64,000 bases of DNA from Acholeplasmataceae bacterium UBA5769 (GTDB taxonomy: Bacteria > Bacillota_I > Bacilli_A > Acholeplasmatales > Acholeplasmataceae): NCBI GenBank assembly GCA_002418725.1, contig DIER01000042.1:13439-77438 (forward strand). The letters are read 5' to 3'. Numbering within the stretch: the first letter of the stretch is position 1; each line of letters begins with the position of its first letter. The translations under genes and the position numbers were made by a program. The notes below the pieces were generated by a model, which ran no database searches, was not told the DNA's origin, and saw nothing but the letters and a program-made list of their open reading frames with translations. Positions 52,908 to 61,609 of this stretch are shown piece after piece.

Positions 52908-54602
52908 ATGAATCTATTATTTAATGAATTACCGATTTTAGAAACAACAAAACAGGCAATTGAGGCTTTAGGATTGGTCGAAACAACGTCCATTCAGCAT
53001 CACGCAATCCCTAAAATGTTAGAGGGAAAAGATCTCATTGGCCAAGCACAGACAGGAACAGGTAAAACCTTCGCGTTTGCTATTCCTATTTTAGAGAAGT
53101 TGGACTTAACAGATGACCACATTCAAGCGCTCATCATCTGTCCAACCAGAGAACTGACACTTCAGGTGTATAAAGAGTTTATTAAACTAGTCAAATTTAA
53201 CAAAGCCATTCGAGTCACCTCCATTTATGGTGGTGAATCGTACAATAAACAGTTTAAAGCTCTTGCAGAAAAGCCACACATTGTTGTTGCTACACCAGGA
53301 AGAGCGATTGACCATCAGGATAGAGGTACCATTGATTTTTCAAGAGTCAAAGTTCTCGTGATGGATGAAGCCGATGAAATGTTAAAGATGGGCTTCCAAG
53401 AAGATTTAGAACGTTTACTTAAAGATACACCCAGTGAACGTCAAACTGCACTTTTTTCAGCAACCATTCCCCCTTTCATCAAGAAGGTCGCTGAGAAGTA
53501 TCAACATCAACCAGAAATCGTTAAGATTGAAACACCAACGTTAACGGTTTCTAAGATCGAACAAATTGTGTACCATGTTAAAAAATCTGACCGTGATCAT
53601 TTGCTCATTCGTGTGCTAGATTACTATCAACCAGGATCGGCGATTATCTTCGCAAACACCAAATCCGATGTTGACCAACTTTCAGATTATTTGCAAAAAA
53701 ATCATTACGAGGCAGATGCGCTACATGGCGATCTCAAACAGTCACAACGTGACTACGTGATGAACCGTTTTAGAGTGAAAAAACTCAAATATTTGATTGC
53801 GACCGATGTCGCTGCCAGAGGACTTGATATTTCTCACGTCGATATGGTCATCAACTATGAAATTCCTTTCGAAGATGAGGTTTACGTACACCGTATTGGT
53901 CGTACAGGACGTGCGGGTAAATCCGGAATGTCTGTATCCCTTGTTTATCCATCCATGAGAGGAAAGCTTCAAATGATTGAACGCTTTATCAAAGCGAAAA
54001 TGATTGAAAAAGCGATTCCAACGGAAGCTGAAATTGCTGAAAAGATGGAAAAGCGCAATTACAAAGCCATCAAGGATCTTGTTTCAGCAAACGAGAAATC
54101 CCATGATGTGATGATTGAAACACTTGAAGCCGAAGGGTTTACCAAGGATCAAATCATTTCAGCTTTGATTGAACAAAATCTTGAAATGCCAAAAACTTAT
54201 GATCCCATTGAAGTTCCACAGGCAAGACGTCGTGATGACTCACGTTCGTTTGAAGGTCGCAGTCAAGACAGAGGATCGAGAGGTTCAAGAGGTTTAGGTG
54301 AAACAAGAACCCCTAGAACATCGTATGATTCCAATGAACCAAGAGAAGGAAGAAGAGGTAGTACAAACTATCGCATGGCATCCATTAATCTTGGTAAAGA
54401 AGATGGCATTCGTCCAGTCCAACTCCTTGATTTATTCAAGAAGCATGCCGATATGTTTCCAAAGAATATTGGGGATATTGTCATGAATAAAAAAGACACA
54501 GAATTCCAAATTCATCCTGCAGCAGTCAAGCGTCTTGAAGAACTTGATGGTAAGGTTATCAACGGAAAAAAGATTAGAATATCGCTTGGAAAGAACAAAT
54601 AA
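52908..54602 (+). CDS. cshA: DEAD-box RNA helicase (CshA/DeaD type)
   Basis: A 564-residue RNA helicase. In order: Q motif (SIQHHAIP), Walker A AQTGTGKT (about 46-53), PTRELTLQV, DEAD (about 152), SAT (FSATIP), and the second RecA domain with ATDVAARGLDI and HRIGRTGRAGK. An Arg/Ser/Gly-rich linker (SRSFEGRSQDRGSRGSRG) then leads to a C-terminal DbpA-like RNA-binding domain (NYRMASINLGKEDGIRPVQLLDLF…). It probably unwinds rRNA or mRNA structures in ribosome assembly, cold adaptation or decay with RNase J. TTGAGGAAAAAG precedes the ATG at 52908. The upstream leader of about 100 nt is AT-rich with a TATAGT -10 at 52872. Confidence 0.94.
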   Translation: MNLLFNELPILETTKQAIEALGLVETTSIQHHAIPKMLEGKDLIGQAQTGTGKTFAFAIPILEKLDLTDDHIQALIICPTRELTLQVYKEFIKLVKFNKAIRVTSIYGGESYNKQFKALAEKPHIVVATPGRAIDHQDRGTIDFSRVKVLVMDEADEMLKMGFQEDLERLLKDTPSERQTALFSATIPPFIKKVAEKYQHQPEIVKIETPTLTVSKIEQIVYHVKKSDRDHLLIRVLDYYQPGSAIIFANTKSDVDQLSDYLQKNHYEADALHGDLKQSQRDYVMNRFRVKKLKYLIATDVAARGLDISHVDMVINYEIPFEDEVYVHRIGRTGRAGKSGMSVSLVYPSMRGKLQMIERFIKAKMIEKAIPTEAEIAEKMEKRNYKAIKDLVSANEKSHDVMIETLEAEGFTKDQIISALIEQNLEMPKTYDPIEVPQARRRDDSRSFEGRSQDRGSRGSRGLGETRTPRTSYDSNEPREGRRGSTNYRMASINLGKEDGIRPVQLLDLFKKHADMFPKNIGDIVMNKKDTEFQIHPAAVKRLEELDGKVINGKKIRISLGKNK

Positions 54603-54621
54603 CTCAAAAAAAATAGAAAAT

Positions 54622-54659
54622 ATGAATCATTCATGTTACAATGAATATGAAATTCATAT
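54622..54659 (+). promoter_or_regulatory. jetABC promoter flanked by two palindromes (candidate operator)
   Basis: An extended -10 TGtTACAAT (54634-54642) lies between two perfect palindromes: ATGAATcATTCAT (54622-54634, overlapping its TG) and ATATGAAATTCATAT (54645-54659). They share the half-site ATGAA(T) and have centres 24 nt apart. A T6 run follows the second one, so part of it could also work as a weak cshA terminator. Binding by a repressor is inferred. Confidence 0.5.
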
Positions 54660-54690
54660 TTTTTATTTTATAAAAATAAAGGAGGACATG

Positions 54691-56073
54691 ATGGCACATC
54701 TGTTTGACACGATACACCCGAATTTTTTCAGTGTGCTCTCCTCCCCTAATAAAAAGACTTATGTCGATTGCATCTTCATCATTTATCATACGATTGACAC
54801 CGTTGAAGACGCTTTTCAGGGGGACCGTGAAATCATCATCCAGAGGCTCATCGATTATTTTGATGAACAACCTCAGGATGAATTTTTAGATATGGAAGAC
54901 GATGAAGTCGCCCGCACCTCACGTCAAAAAGCGCTCCATGTCATTTCTGTACTAAAGAAGAACGGTTGGCTTGGTGAAGAAGAATTGGGCGATTATAAAA
55001 CGTCACTCAATCTTTTTGATTATTCCATTCAACTCATTGATATGCTTGAAAACATCGCACAAAATCGCCAAAGCGAATATACGGGAGAGATTTATACCGT
55101 GTATTCTCTTTTGTCTAGTTTTAATATTGATGAAGGCATTGGTGTTTTAGAACAGGCGTATCAGAAGACGCAAGATATTTTAAGAAAACTGAAATCACTG
55201 AAGGCAAACATTTATCGTTATTATTATGACATCACGAAAAAGCACAATAAGAATGACCTTCATCATCTGTTAGAAAAACTCTTGGTTGAATATAAACAGA
55301 ATTTTTTTGATTCTGCTTACTACAATTTAAAAACAACCGATTCATTACCACGGTATAAGCGATCGATTTTAGAATCAATCAATCGTCTTCAAAACAGTGA
55401 AGACTTGATGGATAAGTTAGCCTTTAAAGTTCAAAGTGTTAAGCGTATGGATGACTACAATGAAGCATTTCATTACATTGAAGACAGATTGCGCTACATT
55501 ACTGACTCATTTGCGTCTCTTGAACATCTCATTTTAGCCATCGACCGTAAAAACGAGCAATATATCAGTGCGGCTGCAGCAAAGATTTTATTCTTGACAA
55601 ACCAGTCTGATGACATTGAAGGTATCTTTAATCGCTTGTTTAAAATTATCTTGACCCAAAAAGAAGTTAACTATAACCAGTTATTCTTTATCTCTCAAAT
55701 GAGAAATTTAGATACAGGGTCACTTTATAACCAACGGCGCATGAGAGCGGAACCTGTCATTGAAGAAATCACATTTGACGATGACATGATCAGTGAAGAA
55801 TACCGCAGAGAAAAAATTAAAGCTCTTTTAAAAAATAATATCTATGGTAAAAAGGAAATCGATGAACACGTTAGACATCTCTTAAACGGAGAAAAAACGA
55901 TCGAAGCACAACATATTCCAATTGAAACCCAAGAAGATTTTGTGAAACTGATCTTGATTTTCCTTTATTCTAAATCTGTGGGTATGCACTACGATATAGA
56001 GCTTTTAGGTAAGGAATGTAAAAACAATTTTGTTACCTTCCAAAATTTCAAAATTAAAGAGGTGAGACGATGA
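54691..56073 (+). CDS. jetA: JetA/MksF-like kleisin subunit (Wadjet-type condensin)
   Basis: A 460-residue, mostly helical protein that begins MAHLFDTIHPNFFSVLSSPNKKTYVDCIFIIY and ends with a region typical of the Wadjet JetA family (DUF5716). It probably acts as the kleisin bridging the SMC-like JetC heads. Family features include the C-terminal EEYRREKIKALLKNN segment and the DFVKLILIFLYSKSVGMHYDI block. The start is ATG 54691, 5 nt after GGAGG. The gene overlaps jetB by 4 nt. No DNA-binding or nuclease motif is seen in it. Confidence 0.85.
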   Translation: MAHLFDTIHPNFFSVLSSPNKKTYVDCIFIIYHTIDTVEDAFQGDREIIIQRLIDYFDEQPQDEFLDMEDDEVARTSRQKALHVISVLKKNGWLGEEELGDYKTSLNLFDYSIQLIDMLENIAQNRQSEYTGEIYTVYSLLSSFNIDEGIGVLEQAYQKTQDILRKLKSLKANIYRYYYDITKKHNKNDLHHLLEKLLVEYKQNFFDSAYYNLKTTDSLPRYKRSILESINRLQNSEDLMDKLAFKVQSVKRMDDYNEAFHYIEDRLRYITDSFASLEHLILAIDRKNEQYISAAAAKILFLTNQSDDIEGIFNRLFKIILTQKEVNYNQLFFISQMRNLDTGSLYNQRRMRAEPVIEEITFDDDMISEEYRREKIKALLKNNIYGKKEIDEHVRHLLNGEKTIEAQHIPIETQEDFVKLILIFLYSKSVGMHYDIELLGKECKNNFVTFQNFKIKEVRR

Positions 56074-56708
56074 ATAAGGCACAAGCATTAAAACAATTCA
56101 ATGAAGAATATGGTGCGTTAAAAGAAGGCGAAAAAGCGATTTTTTCACGTATCACTAATAAACTCTTTCAAGTCAACTACATCACTAAGAAAAAGCCCGG
56201 AGATACCAATGACTATCGCTTTATTCTTGCCTTTAAAGAAGCCTTTGAAGCATTCTTTGAACTCACTGATTTTACGTTAGACATTAAGCGTGAAGATGAA
56301 GTGGTTTATATTCAAAACAATAACCTCTTTAACCATATGCGATTAAGAAAAACCGAAAGCGTGTTGATGCTTGTCATACGCATCATATATCAACGCAAAA
56401 AAGATTATGTGACGCTCGATGAGAATGTCGAAATTTTCTTGCATGAAATTCATGATGAACTGTCGCGTATTGGCTATTTAGATAATAAGCGTATCACCAA
56501 AGATAAGCTTAAACCTGCTTTATCCTTTTTACGCAGTTATAACATCATTGACTATATTGATCGTGGGTTACATGATGATGCGCGTATCAAGATATATCCA
56601 ACCATTTTGTACGTAACAAATTTAGATTCTATCAAGGAAATCATTCAAAAACTTGAGGGTTACATGGAAGGAGGAAGTGACGAAAGTGAAGAAACTGACG
56701 AAGATTAA
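56070..56708 (+). CDS. jetB: JetB/MksE-like subunit (DUF4194)
   Basis: A 212-residue protein of tandem winged-helix character: the N-terminal segment (ALKEGEKAIFSRITNKLFQVNYITKK), a middle HMRLRKTESVLMLVIRIIYQRKK that is characteristic of the DUF4194/MksE group, and a late YNIIDYIDRGLHDDARIKIYPTI. It would bind the kleisin and regulate JetC. The C-terminal tail is acidic (GGSDESEETDED) and its coding sequence overlaps jetC by 23 nt. Confidence 0.88.
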   Translation: MNKAQALKQFNEEYGALKEGEKAIFSRITNKLFQVNYITKKKPGDTNDYRFILAFKEAFEAFFELTDFTLDIKREDEVVYIQNNNLFNHMRLRKTESVLMLVIRIIYQRKKDYVTLDENVEIFLHEIHDELSRIGYLDNKRITKDKLKPALSFLRSYNIIDYIDRGLHDDARIKIYPTILYVTNLDSIKEIIQKLEGYMEGGSDESEETDED

Positions 56709-59700
56709 ACTGATCAATTGGCACTTATTCTCTAACCAAACCATCGATATCAAGGACAATGCACTCATCTCTGGGGAAAATGGTTCAGGTAAATCAACCC
56801 TATTAGATGCGATGCAGTACCTATTTGTTGGCGGTAGAAGTGGCGCAAAATTTAACATTGCAGCAACCGATGATGCGAGACGTACCCTTGAGGGTTACAT
56901 TCGAGGTCGTATTGGTGCTGAAAACAAGGAATACTTACGCAATGGAGACGTGATCTCACACGTCGCTTTAGAGTTTTTTGATGAGCAAATAAAGAAGTTT
57001 AGCACCATTGGTGTCATCTTAGATTTACCCAAAGGTGGACAACTCAAAGAACGTTTTTATCTTTTAGATAACGTCTCGATACACGACGGTTTATTTTTAG
57101 AGAAAAAATACCCACGTGACTATAAGAGTATGAAAGCATATCTCAAGTCCATTGAAGTTGAGTTTGCACCTTTTGAATCGCAGAAGAAATACAGAGATGC
57201 ACTCGCGCGTTTCTTTGGCATGGATGCGACAAAATACGCTAAAATCTTGCCTAAAGCATTGGCTTTCCGCTCGATTGATTTACAAGCATTCGTTTTCGAG
57301 TTTTTGCTTGACGATGATCCCATCGATATTCAATCCCTTAAAAATAACGTCGCTCAGTTAAAGAAAGTTGAAGCACAAATCAAACGTGATCGTGAAAAGT
57401 TAGAAAAACTAGATGCCATCATTCAAACCGGTGAGGATATCACACAAAATAAAGATCAGAAAGATATCAATCAGATCATTGATCAACTGAACTGGGTTGA
57501 AAAACGTGAAGCGTTCATGAAAGATCAAGAACAAAAGTTGCTTTCAATTGACAAGAAACTGGATTATTTACGTGATGCTAAGGCACAACTTGATGATCAG
57601 ATGGAAGAAGTCGAACAAAACATTTTAAATCTTGAGCGTGCGAAAAACGATTCAGACTTATCTCGAACACTACAATCCTATCAAGATGCGTTAAAGAAAA
57701 AAGCGAATGAATACGAATCTCAAAAAGAGATGATTGAACAACTCAAAGATTTATTAATTAAAGAATTTAATGCCATCAAGGAATTGGTCAACTTATTGCC
57801 AAGTCAAAGTTTAAAAGCGTTTGTTAATTACATGCAAACAAATGATGAACAACTCCAAGCTGATGAACTCGAATCTTATCTTCAAGCACTTGATGTTGAA
57901 GTGTCAGCTTATAAACAAGCTTACTTTGCTGAAAAAGATAAAGTTGAACAAGAAAAAAGAACGCTATCTGATGAGATTCGGATTTCTCAAACCAGAGTGA
58001 ATCAACTTAAACGTCATGTTAAAACTTATCCACCCTATGTTGAAGCGCTTATTAAATCACTGAACGATGAACTCTCCCAACATTATCACAAGGAGATCAG
58101 AGTGCGTCCACTTTGCGAAATGATAGAAATCAATGACGAAAAATGGCGACATGCACTCGAAGGTTATTTATCCACACAACGGTTTGATATCATCGTTGAT
58201 CCAACATACTTTAGTGATGCACTCGATATCTATGACCGTGTGAAATTTGAACAAAAGATTTATGGCGTGGGGCTTGTCAATACCCAAAAACTCAATGCTT
58301 TTGAACAAGTCAATCCTGGAACACTGGCAGAAAAGGTAACGACCGATCATCTTTATGCCCGTTACTATGTAAACATGATCATGAATAACACATACTGTGT
58401 TGAAAATGTTCAAGATTTAAAAAATTATAACCGTGCGATCACACCTTCGTGTATGACCTATAGCAATTTTACCGCGCGTCAGATTAATCCAAGAACTTAT
58501 GAAGTGCCCTATATCGGATCTCAAGCGACAACCATCCAACTTGAGATGGAAGAAAAACAACTGTCACTTTTGGAATCTAAAATGGATAAACTTTATGATT
58601 TATCGGATAAAAATGATCGTATCATGCGTTTATTGAACCAATCAAAGTCAAGCCAACTTGTGCATCAAGGTCAGCTCAAATATTTGGATTTAATTAAGCA
58701 AACGAGAAAAGAATACACACAAATTGAATCACAAATTCAATCGCTTGGCAAAGATAAAAACATTCAAAAATTAGATGAACAAATCGAACGTGCAAGACAG
58801 CAGCGAAGACAACTTCGCTTAGATTCTGAACAACTTGTGGGTGAGATAGCAACACTTCGTGAAAACAGACAACGTGTCTATGATTTAATCGACGATATCA
58901 AGCTCAAAATCGAACAGTATGCGAAAGAACAAAAAATCTTGTCGCTGAAGCATCCTGAGAAGTTGTCGCTTGCCAACACCCAGTTTTATGCGTTGAAACT
59001 GAAAATGAAACACGACCATGATCAGATTACCGATTATCTTGCGCAATCAAACGTCAGTTTGACTGGACAGATCGTCAGAGGGGAAGCAGATCTCATCAAC
59101 CAGATGAAGTTCTTCAACATCAACTATCACTTCGGTGCATCACCTGAATTTGATTCATTAATCGCCTACGAACAGGAAGCACAAAAGATTAGAAACAACG
59201 ATTTGATTCGTTATGAGATTGAAGCTTCTGAACTCAGAAGAAATTCAGAAACCGGATTTAAAGAAGAGTTTGTGGGTAAACTTAGAGCATCGATTGAGAA
59301 TGCCCAGCAGCAAATCGAAGAACTTAACTATGCATTAACCGATAAGACCTTTGGTAGTGATTCCTATCAACTGATCTACAGAGCTTCTGAAAGCCCTGAT
59401 TACAAGGTTTACTATGAGATCATCATGGCCAATGAGGCGATTCAAAAGCATACGTTATTTACCGAAGGGTTAAGTAAGAAAAATGAACAAATTTTGATGG
59501 AACTCTTTGAGAAAATCGCATCCAATGATCCAGAATATGACCAGTTGACCTATAAGTATTTAGATTATCGTAACTACATGTCGTATGACATTGAAGTCAC
59601 GAATAAAAATGGAAACAAATCATATTTTTCGAAAGTATCCAAAGAAAAATCAGGTGGGGAAACGCAAGTACCTTTCTATATTGTTATTGCTGCGTCCTTC

Positions 59701-59961
59701 CAACAACTCTTAACCAAAAACCGTCGTGTGGATTCAGGTTGCATCGTCTTATTTGACGAAGCATTCAATAACATGGATGAATCCAGAATTGATGCGATGA
59801 TGAAATTCTACAACAGTTTATCGATTCAACTCTTAATTGCGGTACCACCACAACGTGTATCCAACATCATCAATTACGTGAACACAAGTCTAGTTATTGT
59901 CAAAGATAATGACTACGCGATTGTTGAAACATTTAAGGATGATCGTTTATTACGTGTCTAA
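56686..59961 (+). CDS. jetC: JetC/MksB-like SMC ATPase
   Basis: A 1091-residue SMC-like ATPase. Walker A GENGSGKST (from about residue 30) follows IKLINWHLFSNQTIDI; two long coiled coils (about 230-430 and 640-760) surround a hinge-like globular region (HYHKEIRVRPLCEMIEINDE). The C-terminal head has signature KEKSGGETQVPFY (about 985) and Walker B GCIVLFDEAFNNMD (Asp1023, Glu1024). All catalytic motifs are intact. GTG 56686 is preferred, 11 nt after AGGAGG; GTG 56677 is too close. It would extrude DNA loops with JetA and JetB. A terminator follows within 3 nt, so the operon has no jetD. Confidence 0.92.
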   Translation: MKKLTKIKLINWHLFSNQTIDIKDNALISGENGSGKSTLLDAMQYLFVGGRSGAKFNIAATDDARRTLEGYIRGRIGAENKEYLRNGDVISHVALEFFDEQIKKFSTIGVILDLPKGGQLKERFYLLDNVSIHDGLFLEKKYPRDYKSMKAYLKSIEVEFAPFESQKKYRDALARFFGMDATKYAKILPKALAFRSIDLQAFVFEFLLDDDPIDIQSLKNNVAQLKKVEAQIKRDREKLEKLDAIIQTGEDITQNKDQKDINQIIDQLNWVEKREAFMKDQEQKLLSIDKKLDYLRDAKAQLDDQMEEVEQNILNLERAKNDSDLSRTLQSYQDALKKKANEYESQKEMIEQLKDLLIKEFNAIKELVNLLPSQSLKAFVNYMQTNDEQLQADELESYLQALDVEVSAYKQAYFAEKDKVEQEKRTLSDEIRISQTRVNQLKRHVKTYPPYVEALIKSLNDELSQHYHKEIRVRPLCEMIEINDEKWRHALEGYLSTQRFDIIVDPTYFSDALDIYDRVKFEQKIYGVGLVNTQKLNAFEQVNPGTLAEKVTTDHLYARYYVNMIMNNTYCVENVQDLKNYNRAITPSCMTYSNFTARQINPRTYEVPYIGSQATTIQLEMEEKQLSLLESKMDKLYDLSDKNDRIMRLLNQSKSSQLVHQGQLKYLDLIKQTRKEYTQIESQIQSLGKDKNIQKLDEQIERARQQRRQLRLDSEQLVGEIATLRENRQRVYDLIDDIKLKIEQYAKEQKILSLKHPEKLSLANTQFYALKLKMKHDHDQITDYLAQSNVSLTGQIVRGEADLINQMKFFNINYHFGASPEFDSLIAYEQEAQKIRNNDLIRYEIEASELRRNSETGFKEEFVGKLRASIENAQQQIEELNYALTDKTFGSDSYQLIYRASESPDYKVYYEIIMANEAIQKHTLFTEGLSKKNEQILMELFEKIASNDPEYDQLTYKYLDYRNYMSYDIEVTNKNGNKSYFSKVSKEKSGGETQVPFYIVIAASFQQLLTKNRRVDSGCIVLFDEAFNNMDESRIDAMMKFYNSLSIQLLIAVPPQRVSNIINYVNTSLVIVKDNDYAIVETFKDDRLLRV

Positions 59962-59963
59962 TG

Positions 59964-59990
59964 AAGATGGCCCTGCGAGGCCATCTTTTT
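59964..59990 (+). terminator. Intrinsic terminator of jetABC
   Basis: A 9-bp stem AAGATGGCC / GGCCATCTT with loop CTGCGA and a T-run, 3 nt after the jetC stop codon. Confidence 0.92.
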
Positions 59991-60016
59991 CATCAAAATA
60001 GAAAGCAGGGGAGCAA

Positions 60017-61342
60017 ATGAAAAAGATTAGCTTTAAGGATTTAGAGCAGTTAGCATCCAATTATCAAGAGAAACCGGTTCAACGTGCGTTAAGCCGTGTC
60101 ATTGTTAAAAATGAACTTCAAGGCTTGTTCGAAAAGTTAGAACAAAAACCAGCAACACAATTCAAATTTTCCAATGAGATCAAGACGTTACCCGTCACGT
60201 ATCAAAAGCAATCCGGTCGTTGTTGGATATTTGCTGGATTAAACGTGCTGAGAGAAATGGTTGCCAACCAATTTGGTTTAAAAGACTTTGAGTTGTCACA
60301 AAATTATACCGCTTTTTACGATAAACTTGAGAAGATCAATTATTTCATTGAAATCATGGATGACTTTTTAACCTGTGATCAAGACGATCGCACGTTACAA
60401 CACATTTTAAAAACAGGTATTCAAGATGGCGGTCAATGGGACATGTTTGTCAGTCTCGTAGAGAAATATGGTGTGGTACCCAAAGAGGCGATGATGGAGA
60501 CAGCATCTTCATCAAACACTGGCTTCATGAACCGTATTATTAATGTCAAACTTCGTCAGTATGCCGCCAACGCAAGACATCTTGTTGAGGATGGATTAAC
60601 TGATGAAATACCTGCATTAAAACGTCAAACCTTAGATGAACTGTATACCTTTTTAGTGACCAATTTTGGTATGCCACCACAAACATTTAACTTTGAAGTT
60701 GTCGCAAACGATACCTATCAAATCATCAAGAACTTAACACCACAACGTTTCTATCAAGAATACATGAAGGATATTTTAAAAGATTACATATCCATCATTC
60801 ATGCACCAACCAAAGATAAACCCTTTATGAAAACATATAGTGTGGCTTATTTAGGTAATGTCATTGAAGGTAGAGATATCAAGTATTTAAACCTCGACAT
60901 GGATCAGTTTAAAGATCTTGTCCTAAAACAGCTTTTAAACAAGGAACTTGTCTGGTTTGGTGCGGATGTGGCACGGTATGGTGACCGAACCTCTGGTGTT
61001 TGGGATGATGAACAATTTGATTATGAAGAAATGCTTGAAATGAGTTTATACATGACCAAAGAAGATGAGCTTGATTATAGCAGTTCATCCATGAATCATG
61101 CCATGGTCATCACAGCTGTTAACCTTGATGAAGGTAGACCTAACCGTTGGAAGATTGAAAACTCTTGGGGTGATTCAAACGGCAATAAAGGATATTATTT
61201 GATGACAGATACATGGTTTGACCGATATGTCTATCAAGCAGTTGTACACAAGAAATACCTTTCTGAATCGCAAATCAAGGCATGGGAAGAAAAACCAACC
61301 ATCTTAAAGCCATGGGATCCTATGGGATCTCTTGCAAAATAA
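60017..61342 (+). CDS. pepC: C1-family aminopeptidase (PepC / bleomycin hydrolase)
   Basis: A 441-residue papain-like cysteine peptidase. The catalytic residues are Cys69 (QSGRCWIFAGLN), His361 (NHAMVITAVN) and Asn382 (KIENSWGDSNGNKGYY). Length and the C-terminal continuation match the hexameric PepC/bleomycin hydrolase family, which trims peptides from the N-terminus in the cytoplasm. There is no signal peptide. AGGGGAGC precedes the ATG. It is separated from jetABC by a terminator, so it is not part of that operon. Confidence 0.95.
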   Translation: MKKISFKDLEQLASNYQEKPVQRALSRVIVKNELQGLFEKLEQKPATQFKFSNEIKTLPVTYQKQSGRCWIFAGLNVLREMVANQFGLKDFELSQNYTAFYDKLEKINYFIEIMDDFLTCDQDDRTLQHILKTGIQDGGQWDMFVSLVEKYGVVPKEAMMETASSSNTGFMNRIINVKLRQYAANARHLVEDGLTDEIPALKRQTLDELYTFLVTNFGMPPQTFNFEVVANDTYQIIKNLTPQRFYQEYMKDILKDYISIIHAPTKDKPFMKTYSVAYLGNVIEGRDIKYLNLDMDQFKDLVLKQLLNKELVWFGADVARYGDRTSGVWDDEQFDYEEMLEMSLYMTKEDELDYSSSSMNHAMVITAVNLDEGRPNRWKIENSWGDSNGNKGYYLMTDTWFDRYVYQAVVHKKYLSESQIKAWEEKPTILKPWDPMGSLAK

Positions 61343-61377
61343 GAGGATAAAGACCAATGCTAATGCAATAAATCCAG

Positions 61378-61406
61378 TTGCATAAAGCAACAAGTTGTGC
61401 TACAAT
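61378..61406 (+). promoter_or_regulatory. Promoter of tRNA-Pro
   Basis: TTGCAT (61378-61383), 17-nt spacer ending in an extended TGc, and TACAAT (61401-61406), 17 nt before the tRNA. Confidence 0.82.
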
Positions 61407-61423
61407 AATAAGGGTCTAAGGAC

Positions 61424-61500
61424 CGGGACGTGGCGCAGCTTGGTAGCGCACTTGCATGGGGTGCAAGGGGTCGCAAGTTCAAATCTTGTCGTCCCGACCA
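61424..61500 (+). tRNA. tRNA-Pro (anticodon GGG)
   Basis: The acceptor strands CGGGACG and CGTCCCG pair perfectly, followed by A and an encoded CCA. The anticodon stem CTTGC/GCAAG closes loop ATGGGGT, giving anticodon GGG. The T-arm is GCAAG-TTCAAAT-CTTGT (one wobble). Confidence 0.96.
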
Positions 61501-61511
61501 TTGAACACACG

Positions 61512-61536
61512 AAGCGAGATTTTCTCGCTTTTTTTG
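61512..61536 (+). terminator. Intrinsic terminator of tRNA-Pro
   Basis: Stem AAGCGAGA / TCTCGCTT, loop TTT, then a T-run. Confidence 0.9.
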
Positions 61537-61559
61537 TTAAAAAAACGAAACATTGGCAC

Positions 61560-61588
61560 TTGACAATAAAGAGTGCCAGATGTAAAAT
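61560..61588 (+). promoter_or_regulatory. Promoter of the 180-residue hypothetical gene
   Basis: Consensus TTGACA (61560-61565), 17-nt spacer, TAAAAT (61583-61588) preceded by TG. It lies 21 nt before the start codon. Confidence 0.8.
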
Positions 61589-61609
61589 AGAAGTGAAAGG
61601 AGTGAGAGT

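Noticed and set aside
60017..61342. PepC-type peptidase as a replacement fourth subunit of the jet operon
   Set aside because: A strong terminator (59964-59990) separates it from jetC, it has its own ribosome binding site, and it matches cytoplasmic PepC over its whole length.
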